A DNA stretch of 5,064 nucleotides from Marinovum sp. (GTDB taxonomy: Bacteria > Pseudomonadota > Alphaproteobacteria > Rhodobacterales > Rhodobacteraceae). The stretch is taken from assembly GCA_002684375.1 (NCBI GenBank), contig NYVC01000131.1:9182-14245 (forward strand), written 5' to 3'. Both the position numbers and the translations under genes were made by a program. Below the pieces are notes generated by a model. The model saw only the letters and a program-made list of their open reading frames with translations. It made no database searches and had not been told where the DNA came from. This document shows positions 1 through 5,064 of the stretch, one piece after another (the first letter of the stretch is position 1; each line of letters opens with the position of its first letter).

Positions 1-1169
1 GCGATTATCTGGCCAATTTTGATGCGGGGGTTCAAAGAGGCAAAAGGGTCTTGGAACACCATTTGTATTTTGGACCGCCAGGGTCGCATCTGCGCGCGTT
101 CCAACGTGCGGAGATTGGTGCCGTCAATCATAATCTTGCCACTATCGCTGTCCAACAATCGTATCATGCAGCGCGCCAAGGTCGATTTTCCAGAGCCGCT
201 TTCGCCCACAATGCCCAGTGTTTCGCCGCGCCGCAATTCGACCGTGACGTCTTTAACTGCATGTACGACACGGTTGGGCGGGCCAAGACCAAAAAAGCTT
301 CTGCCACCTCCAAAGGTCTTGTGCAGTTCTTCGGTCTCAATCGCAATATCGTCCGAACGTGTTCGTGCGGCACGGGGTGTCAGACTGGGCACTGAGGCGA
401 TAAGCGCCTGTGTGTAAGGGTGTTCGGGGTGATTGAGTACTTTGTCGACGGTGCCGGTCTCAACCACACGTCCATATTGCATCACCGCCACGCGGTCGGC
501 AATATCCGCGACTACCCCGAAATCATGGGTGATGAACAGCACCCCAGTTTTGTGAACAGCTTGCATATCGCTGATCAATTTCAGGATCTGTGCCTGTGTT
601 GTGACATCAAGCGCGGTTGTGGGTTCATCGGCAATCAGAATTTTCGGTTCAAGCGCCAGCGCCATAGCAATCATTGCGCGTTGGCGTTGGCCACCTGAAA
701 GTTCATGCGGATAAGCGCTGACGATTTGCTTGGGGTCGGGCAATTGTACACTGTCCAACAGCTCAACCGCCCGTTGGCGCCGCTGCTGGGCCGACATGTT
801 CGCATGAAAGCGAAAGATCTCGTCAATCTGGCTGCCGATTGTCATAACCGGGTTAAGCGCGGTCATGGGTTCTTGAAAAACCATCGATATCTCGCTACCG
901 CGAATTTCACGCAACCGTCGTTCGCTTACCTGGGTCAGATCTTCGCCACAAAAATCAATGGCCCCCCGAGACACTTTGACATGGGGCGCCGGCAACAGAC
1001 CCATCAGCGCCCTCGCGGTCAGTGATTTACCAGAACCGCTTTCTCCCACGATGCACAGTGTCTCGCCAGGGGCAAGATCAACGGACAGGTTTTCAACCGC
1101 CAAAGTCCTTTCAGACCCCTCTGGCAGAGCGATGTCGAGGTTCGATATTGTCAGCAGTGAATCGGTCAA
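1..1169 (-). CDS. Fused double ATP-binding protein of a peptide/nickel-type ABC importer (DppD-DppF-like), 3' end cut by the window edge
   Basis: Cytoplasmic ATPase that would power the two permeases encoded just upstream. The frame is open from 1169 to the left edge, giving 389 complete codons. The first ABC domain is complete: Walker A GESGSGKS at residues 42-49 (Lys48), Q-loop Gln99, signature LSGGQ at 157-161, Walker B ILIADE at 177-182 (Asp181, Glu182) and H-loop His215. It is followed by [10 protein letters not shown] at 247-256, the C-terminal extension typical of oligopeptide-family ATPases. A second ABC domain then begins, with Walker A GESGSGKS at 322-329 and Q-loop Gln373; its signature and Walker B lie outside the window. 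Fused proteins of this type usually run about 530-620 residues, so roughly a third is missing. The start is a TTG overlapping the dppC stop (TTGA, 1169-1166), with purine-rich GAGAG at 1181-1177 seven bases upstream. No in-frame ATG occurs before Walker A. All catalytic motifs visible are intact. Confidence 0.95.
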   Translation of the reverse strand, partial: MTDSLLTISNLDIALPEGSERTLAVENLSVDLAPGETLCIVGESGSGKSLTARALMGLLPAPHVKVSRGAIDFCGEDLTQVSERRLREIRGSEISMVFQEPMTALNPVMTIGSQIDEIFRFHANMSAQQRRQRAVELLDSVQLPDPKQIVSAYPHELSGGQRQRAMIAMALALEPKILIADEPTTALDVTTQAQILKLISDMQAVHKTGVLFITHDFGVVADIADRVAVMQYGRVVETGTVDKVLNHPEHPYTQALIASVPSLTPRAARTRSDDIAIETEELHKTFGGGRSFFGLGPPNRVVHAVKDVTVELRRGETLGIVGESGSGKSTLARCMIRLLDSDSGKIMIDGTNLRTLERAQMRPWRSKIQMVFQDPFASLNPRIKIGQII

Positions 1170-1999
1170 TTGCGTTCTCTCAAGCGGGGATTTAGGGCGT
1201 CGTTCAATCCTTCGCCAACAAGGTTAATGGCAAGAACCGTGATTAGAATAGCAATGCCGGGAAACGTGCAGATCCACCACGCCGACCTGAGCATGGTCCG
1301 GCCGGCGCCGATTTGAAAGCCCCAACTCATAATGTTGGGATCGCCAAGACCCAAAAAGGCCAAGCCGCTTTCGATCAAGATTGCCGTGGCCACCATCAAA
1401 GACCCGATAACGATGATCGGGCTCAGACAATTAGGCAATATTTCTGCCAGCATAATACGCCGGTCACTCATGCCGAGGGTGTGACAAGCCTGTACAAATT
1501 CACGGTTTTTCAGGGCCAAAAACTCGCCCCGGACCAAACGTGCCACGCCCGGCCATGACACCACCGTAATAGCAACTACGATACTATCGATTGAGGGCTT
1601 CATAATAGCCACCAGCAGGATCGCGAACACAAAAGACGGGATGGTTTGGAACACTTCGGTGATCCGCATCAGTATATCGTCGGTCCGACCGCCGTAGTAG
1701 CCGGCCAAGGCCCCGAAAATCACCCCAATAAAAACTGCGGCAAGCGTTGCGATTAATCCGATCAGCAGGGAAGTTTTGGCGCCATGCGCAATGCCTGAGG
1801 CCACGTCGCGACCCAAAGAATCGCTGCCAAGTAAAAACCCGTTCGCACCCGGCTCTGACATCGGTTTGCCGGCCAGTCTGAACGGATCTTCCGGATAGAT
1901 TAAACTGGCAATTGCGGCGATGAAGACCACCAGTAATAGGATCGCTAAGCCAAGCACTGCAGAGCGGTTGCGCGAAAACCTTTTCCAAAAATCGGTCAT
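1166..1999 (-). CDS. dppC: DppC-type inner-membrane permease of a peptide/nickel-type ABC importer
   Basis: One of two transmembrane subunits of the importer; the symbol is used at family level only. The 277-residue length is normal for the family. A short basic N-terminus leads into a first membrane segment (about 13-36). The periplasmic stretch contains LGSDSLGRDV at 57-66, the hallmark of DppC/OppC proteins. Further hydrophobic segments lie near 77-101, 118-150, 192-216 and 245-263. The cytoplasmic EAA loop, which docks on the ATPase, is at about 166-190 (REFVQACHTLGMSDRR onward to ILPN). The C-terminus [13 protein letters not shown] is also typical. Its ATG follows the dppB TAA with no gap and only a weak purine stretch precedes it, so translation is probably coupled to dppB. 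Its stop overlaps the TTG start of the ATPase gene. No truncation or frameshift is seen. Confidence 0.96.
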   Translation of the reverse strand: MTDFWKRFSRNRSAVLGLAILLLVVFIAAIASLIYPEDPFRLAGKPMSEPGANGFLLGSDSLGRDVASGIAHGAKTSLLIGLIATLAAVFIGVIFGALAGYYGGRTDDILMRITEVFQTIPSFVFAILLVAIMKPSIDSIVVAITVVSWPGVARLVRGEFLALKNREFVQACHTLGMSDRRIMLAEILPNCLSPIIVIGSLMVATAILIESGLAFLGLGDPNIMSWGFQIGAGRTMLRSAWWICTFPGIAILITVLAINLVGEGLNDALNPRLRERN

Positions 2000-2986
2000 T
2001 TAATTAACTTCTATTCTTGGGTCGAGAAAACAATAAATCACATCCACGATTAGGTTTACCGCCACGACCAGAGCCGAGGACAAAAGGAAAATTCCCAATA
2101 ACAGGTTAAGATCCCGGGCAAAGAGCGACTCGAATGCCAGCATGCCCAGACCCGGCCACGCAAAGACCGATTCAACGATGACTGAGCCTCCGATCAGGGC
2201 GCCGACTTGCACACCGGCCATGGTGACCACCGGCAAAAGCGCGTTGCGCAATACGTGCACGAAGGTGATCCTGCGTTCAGTCAACCCTTTGGCGCGCGCC
2301 GTCACCACATAATCCTGGCCGTATTGCTCAAGCATCGAGGCGCGCATCATCCGCGTATACAGGGCAAGGTAGAACAAAGACAGCGTGATCGTGGGTAAAA
2401 CCAAGTGGTGTGCAATGTCCTTGACCCGATCAAACCCTTCATAAAAGGCGGCAATGTTTTCCATGCCGCTGGTTGGGAACCAGTCGTTTTTTATGGAAAA
2501 CATGATGATCATCATCAACCCGACCCAAAACAGCGGTGTGGCGTAGGTAATTAACGCAAAAACGCTGATCATCGTGTCTTTCCAAGTGTTTAAATTCACG
2601 GCGGCAAAAAGTCCAAGAAGAATTCCGAAGCTGACTGCCAGGATAATTGTGCTGACCATGAGTAGCAAAGTTGGCCAAAACCTGTCGACGATAAGCTTGG
2701 TTACGGGCATGTCATGGCGAAACGAATATCCCAGATCAAGCGAAACAACGTTCTTGAGATAAACCGCCAATTGTACAGGCAGCGGTTTGTCGAGCCCGAA
2801 TTTTGCGCGCATTTCAGCCATGTATTCCGGTGTTGCGGAACCGGCCTCTCCGGCCAAAACATCGACTGCATCGCCTTCTGCGAGATTTAGCAGGAAAAAG
2901 TTCATCACGACGATTGCGAGAATTATTGGAATGCCCTGAAGCAACCGTTTCCCGACGTAGCGCAGAATTTTACTCGATCTGTTCAT
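2000..2986 (-). CDS. dppB: DppB-type inner-membrane permease of a peptide/nickel-type ABC importer
   Basis: The second transmembrane subunit, which would form the channel together with DppC. The 328-residue length fits the family. The N-terminus (ILRYVGKRLLQGIPIILAIV, residues 7-26) is the usual DppB start: a basic stretch and then the first membrane helix. The periplasmic region contains the family-typical FGLDKPLPVQLAVYLKNVV (63-81) and DLGYSF (84-89). Further hydrophobic segments lie near 104-130, 138-163, 195-213, 251-275 and 293-318. The EAA loop that contacts the ATPase is at about 225-252 (DYVVTARAKGLTERR then LRNALLP). The C-terminal LDPRIEVN matches the conserved DPR ending. The start at 2986 has no recognisable Shine-Dalgarno sequence; it shares ATGA with the stop of a possible 17-codon upstream ORF. 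The gene lies 103 bases after the binding-protein gene, with a strong terminator in between. The substrate is not defined by this protein. Confidence 0.96.
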   Translation of the reverse strand: MNRSSKILRYVGKRLLQGIPIILAIVVMNFFLLNLAEGDAVDVLAGEAGSATPEYMAEMRAKFGLDKPLPVQLAVYLKNVVSLDLGYSFRHDMPVTKLIVDRFWPTLLLMVSTIILAVSFGILLGLFAAVNLNTWKDTMISVFALITYATPLFWVGLMMIIMFSIKNDWFPTSGMENIAAFYEGFDRVKDIAHHLVLPTITLSLFYLALYTRMMRASMLEQYGQDYVVTARAKGLTERRITFVHVLRNALLPVVTMAGVQVGALIGGSVIVESVFAWPGLGMLAFESLFARDLNLLLGIFLLSSALVVAVNLIVDVIYCFLDPRIEVN

Positions 2987-3036
2987 TCTAATGTCATCTT
3001 TGGTATTTCTGATTTGTGATTGCGTAACAGCCGCAT
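2983..3036 (-). other. Possible 17-codon leader ORF overlapping the dppB start
   Basis: An ATG at 3036, just after the T-tract of the terminator, opens a frame encoding MRLLRNHKSEIPKMTLE. Its TGA stop (2985-2983) overlaps the dppB ATG (2986-2984) as ATGA, the usual geometry of translational coupling. Because dppB lacks a clear ribosome binding site, coupling would make sense. However, the small ORF has no Shine-Dalgarno either: only T-rich sequence and GCCC precede it. It may be chance. The peptide resembles nothing I recognise. Confidence 0.15.
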
Positions 3037-3040
3037 GGGC

Positions 3041-3077
3041 AAAAAAAAGATGAGCTAGGTTCGACCCAGCTCATCTT
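3041..3077 (-). terminator. Strong Rho-independent terminator after the binding-protein gene
   Basis: Read on the minus strand, AAGATGAGCTGGGT (3077-3064) pairs with ACCTAGCTCATCTT (3060-3047) in a 14-bp stem with one G-U pair and a CGA loop. Eight consecutive T residues follow (3048-3041), the first two of which pair in the stem. It lies 12 bases after the stop of the binding-protein gene and 54 bases before dppB. It is directional, because no T-tract follows it on the plus strand. In a single transcript it would end most messages after the binding protein and let a minority continue into the permease and ATPase genes. That is a common way of keeping the binding protein in excess. Confidence 0.9.
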
Positions 3078-3089
3078 GGGTTTGACGTA

Positions 3090-4679
3090 TCAGTCGAGAT
3101 AAGCATCGCCAAAGGACGCATAGGCGCCCATGGCAGAACCGTAGGCCCCTTTAAGCTTGGTGTTGTACACTGTCAGGAACTCCAATTCGAACAGGTTCAC
3201 AACTGGCATATCTTCGGCCAGAATGTTTTGGATGTCCAGATAGATGGCAGACCGCTTTTCTGCGTCAGGTTCTGTCATACCTGCTCCAAGCAGGGTATCC
3301 AGTGCAGCATTGCTATAGCGTGATGAATTCACAAAATGCGTGCCTTTACGGATCATATTTGTACCATAGTGGCGGTGTACACCCAGAACCGGATCTGACA
3401 ATTGATAAAAGTAGTTCAGGTTCATTTGGAAATCATAATTGTGATAGATGCGTTTCAACCACGTGGGAACATCCTCGTACCGCAACTCAAGATCAATGCC
3501 GATATCGCCCATTGCCTGCTTGAGGTATTCACCAGCACGGCGCCAGTCTTCACCGTAAGGGATCAGATCCAGAGTACCCTTCAGTCTCACTCCGTCACCG
3601 TCTTTTTTGTATCCGGCATCATCCAGCATCTTGTTGGCGGCAGCAATGTCACCATTTGCAGGGTAATGTGGCATCTCGGCGTGCAGGCCTGTGGCAGAAA
3701 AGTTGCTCGACAGAGCGCTGGTTGCCGGGTTGCCATAACCGAAAAAGATCGTGTCGATCATAAACTGACGATCAATCGCTGTTGAAATCGCCCGGCGGAC
3801 AGCCGCATCGGTGAACGGGCCTTCTTTGGTGTTAAACTCGAGCAGAGCCATCGGGTTGATCATCGAATAACCGTCAGTGGTGACAGAGATGTCATCACGT
3901 TTTTCAAGGCGGACAGCGTCGATATTTGCCACTGCGTTATAGGCGGCATAAAGCACTTCGCCTTTTTCCATTGCGGCCGCACGGGTTGATGCGTCGGGCA
4001 CAAATCTGCCAACTATTCTATCGATATAAGGCCGGCCCTCTTTCCAGTAACCCTCATTTTTATCCAACCGGATATACTGGCCTTTTTTCCATTCGGTAAA
4101 TTTGAACGGGCCCGTACCAACAGGGTTGTTTGCCAGCTTGGCGCTTTTGATGTCCTGTCCCTCAAGGTGATGCTTGGGCACCATGGGCGATTCATAAGAC
4201 GACAGGGCGCGCATCATGTAAGGCGCAGGATTGTCGAGATTGAACACCGCTGTATGCGCATCAGGGGTATCGATGCTGGACACTTCTTTGAACGAGTTCG
4301 GACCGCGGGGGTGAACTTTTTTCAGAACTTCCATGATGGTGAATTGTACATCGGCAGAGGTAAACGGCTTACCATCGTGCCAAGTGACGCCCTTACGCAG
4401 GTTGAATGTCACGGTTTTCCCATCGGGGGTAATGTCATAGCTTTCAGCCAGAACCGGGATCATTTTACCATCATTATCATAATCAAAAAGACCATCATAG
4501 ATTTTTGGTCCAAGCAGGCCAATCGGGCCTGAGGTTGAGACATAACCCGCCATTGTGGGGGGCTCTGGCTGTACCAGAAACACCATCGATCCGCCGGCTT
4601 GTTGGGCTTGGGCAGCCGACCCGCCCATTGTAATCGCCGCTGTCATCACAACGGCATTCATAAATTTTGTAAGCTTCAT
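3090..4679 (-). CDS. Periplasmic solute-binding protein of family 5 (peptide/nickel/opine type)
   Basis: Captures the solute in the periplasm and delivers it to the DppB-DppC channel. The 529-residue length is normal for the family. A Sec signal peptide is clear: Lys at 2 and 5, a hydrophobic core at about 8-20, and likely cleavage after Ala25 (AQA/QQ). The mature protein has no cysteine, so it is neither a lipoprotein nor disulfide-bonded. Family 5 hallmarks in order are YDGLFDYDNDGKMIPVLAES (61-80), the LRKGVTWHDGKPFTSADV stretch (94-111), NPVGTGPFKF (185-194), a GYW segment (210-212), and DAAVRRAISTAIDR (291-304). Residues 420-438 are rich in Tyr/Phe/His and include SDPVLGVHRHY; I do not see the GDNGD-type element of classical dipeptide-binding DppA. 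The substrate is therefore open. The ATG at 4679 has a strong ribosome binding site. It is the first gene of the importer operon, followed by a terminator. Confidence 0.95.
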   Translation of the reverse strand: MKLTKFMNAVVMTAAITMGGSAAQAQQAGGSMVFLVQPEPPTMAGYVSTSGPIGLLGPKIYDGLFDYDNDGKMIPVLAESYDITPDGKTVTFNLRKGVTWHDGKPFTSADVQFTIMEVLKKVHPRGPNSFKEVSSIDTPDAHTAVFNLDNPAPYMMRALSSYESPMVPKHHLEGQDIKSAKLANNPVGTGPFKFTEWKKGQYIRLDKNEGYWKEGRPYIDRIVGRFVPDASTRAAAMEKGEVLYAAYNAVANIDAVRLEKRDDISVTTDGYSMINPMALLEFNTKEGPFTDAAVRRAISTAIDRQFMIDTIFFGYGNPATSALSSNFSATGLHAEMPHYPANGDIAAANKMLDDAGYKKDGDGVRLKGTLDLIPYGEDWRRAGEYLKQAMGDIGIDLELRYEDVPTWLKRIYHNYDFQMNLNYFYQLSDPVLGVHRHYGTNMIRKGTHFVNSSRYSNAALDTLLGAGMTEPDAEKRSAIYLDIQNILAEDMPVVNLFELEFLTVYNTKLKGAYGSAMGAYASFGDAYLD

Positions 4680-4684
4680 TTACA

Positions 4685-4692
4685 CTCTCCTT
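4685..4692 (-). promoter_or_regulatory. Strong ribosome binding site of the binding-protein gene
   Basis: AAGGAGAG on the minus strand, five bases before the ATG at 4679. It fixes the start and is by far the best Shine-Dalgarno sequence in the operon, consistent with the binding protein being made in excess over the permeases. Confidence 0.85.
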
Positions 4693-4902
4693 GTTTTAGA
4701 TATTTTTTACTTAATCAGCTACATTTGTGGCAGAGTGTCAATGACAATAAAGTTTATGTGGGATGAGGATTTTAATACATTCGGTTTAAGTATAGGCTAG
4801 GAATAAGTCTGAATATTAAACCTCGAAGAAGTATGAAGTTTATCGACGGAAATATAAGATTGAACAAGTTTCTCCGGCACTAACAAAGCCGTGCCTGTCT
4901 GA
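4693..4902. other. AT-rich intergenic region upstream of the importer operon
   Basis: Apart from the TTGACA/palindrome element, I see no gene here. Other elements noticed are an isolated TATACT (minus strand, 4794-4789) without a fitting -35, a weak hairpin GGCAC...GTGCC at 4876-4895, and a distant AT-only inverted repeat TTTAATA/TATTAAA (4771-4777 and 4814-4820). Base composition is clearly more AT-rich than the coding regions, as expected for a control region. Confidence 0.6.
4736..4746 (-). promoter_or_regulatory. Candidate -35 box within a short palindrome, upstream of the binding-protein gene
   Basis: On the minus strand, 4741-4736 reads TTGACA, a perfect -35 match, 57 bases ahead of the ATG. 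No good -10 lies at 16-18 bases; the best nearby sequences (CTGATT at 4718-4713, GATTAA at 4716-4711) are weak. Weak -10 boxes would fit a promoter that needs an activator. The box is part of the perfect palindrome TGTC-AAT-GACA (4736-4746), so a dimeric regulator could sit on it. The promoter call is inference from the -35 match and the position. Confidence 0.4.
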
Positions 4903-5064
4903 TCATGTTAAAATTTTTATTGGATCAAATGCACCCGCAGGAGAACGGTTAAGCATATAAGTCCGCGTATAAGCCCAGCCGCTGTCCGCGACAGTATGGA
5001 TATAAAAGACCTCTGCACAATTCAGGATTTTCTCACAGTGGTAAATTTTGTATTCTTTAGGAGA
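4903..5064 (-). CDS. Possible C-terminal end of an unidentified upstream gene, cut by the window edge
   Basis: The minus-strand frame starting at 5064 is open for 53 codons and ends with TGA at 4905-4903; the other two minus frames have early stops. The translation includes VADSGWAYTRTYMLNRSPAG, which looks protein-like, and contains two cysteines (YHC and LNC). I recognise no family. By my hand count its GC at third positions is about 38% (20 of 53 codons). An open stretch of this length can occur by chance, so this is tentative. If real, the gene is co-directional with the importer operon and separated from it by 223 bases, so it may be a neighbour rather than an operon member. Confidence 0.4.
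   Translation of the reverse strand, partial: SPKEYKIYHCEKILNCAEVFYIHTVADSGWAYTRTYMLNRSPAGAFDPIKILT

Noticed and set aside
19..1227. Several open frames on the plus strand opposite the ATPase gene
   Set aside because: The minus strand here carries a continuous ATPase frame with every expected ABC motif; the plus-strand frames are antisense shadows with no recognisable domain.
3881..3894. Inverted repeat TGACA-GAGA-TGTCA inside the binding-protein gene
   Set aside because: It lies within coding sequence and the half-sites have the opposite order to the promoter palindromes; probably chance.
4167..4800. Plus-strand frames opposite the binding-protein gene and its promoter
   Set aside because: They lie antisense to the signal peptide and family 5 motifs of a clear gene, show no domain and have no convincing ribosome binding site.
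4876..4895. Hairpin GGCAC-N10-GTGCC soon after the possible upstream gene tail, considered as a terminator
   Set aside because: The stem is only 5 bp and no T-tract follows in either direction.
4833..4952. Two tiny plus-strand ORFs of 16 and 15 codons (4833-4883 and 4905-4952)
   Set aside because: Very short, in AT-rich DNA where such ORFs are expected by chance, with weak or no ribosome binding sites.
4953..4976. Imperfect tandem repeat GCATATAAGTCC / GCGTATAAGCCC (10 of 12 identical)
   Set aside because: Only two short units, lying inside the possible gene tail where they encode part of the AYTRTY stretch; not enough for a repeat or iteron call.
5059..5064. AGGAGA on the plus strand at the extreme right edge, which could be the ribosome binding site of a divergent gene
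   Set aside because: No start codon is visible, I found no fitting -35/-10 pair before it, and the opposite strand carries an open frame over the same bases. Too little to list as a feature.

Overview
The window holds most of one peptide/nickel-type (Dpp/Opp superfamily) ABC importer operon. All of it lies on the minus strand, so it is transcribed from right to left. The gene content fits a Gram-negative proteobacterium, most likely an alphaproteobacterium. Reasons are the Sec-exported periplasmic binding protein, the order binding protein - DppB-type permease - DppC-type permease - fused double ATPase, moderate GC in the genes and AT-rich intergenic DNA. Rhodobacterales would fit, but this placement is inference and no rRNA or other marker is present.

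Layout from the 5' end of the transcript (right) to the left. Positions 5064-4903 carry an open minus-strand frame that enters from outside the window and may be the last 53 codons of an unidentified gene. Positions 4902-4680 are an AT-rich intergenic region with a perfect TTGACA box inside a short palindrome and a strong ribosome binding site. Positions 4679-3090 encode the family 5 solute-binding protein. A strong intrinsic terminator follows at 3077-3041. Positions 2986-2000 encode the DppB-type permease and 1999-1166 the DppC-type permease, with stop and start directly adjacent. From 1169 to the left edge runs an ATPase gene with a TTG start overlapping the dppC stop. It encodes a complete first ABC domain and the beginning of a second, so it is a DppD-DppF-like fusion cut by the window edge.

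The binding protein would capture the solute in the periplasm and deliver it to the DppB-DppC channel, and the double ATPase would power uptake from the cytoplasmic side. The terminator directly after the binding-protein gene probably makes that protein far more abundant than the membrane and ATPase parts, which would be expressed by read-through. The substrate cannot be read from the sequence: peptides, opines, glycosides or other small solutes are all possible for this family.

I found no mobile element, CRISPR array, tRNA or rRNA, and no convincing new system. The points worth a second look are regulatory: the mid-operon terminator, a 17-codon ORF sharing ATGA with the dppB start, two TGTC-N3-GACA palindromes, and the unidentified frame at the right edge.
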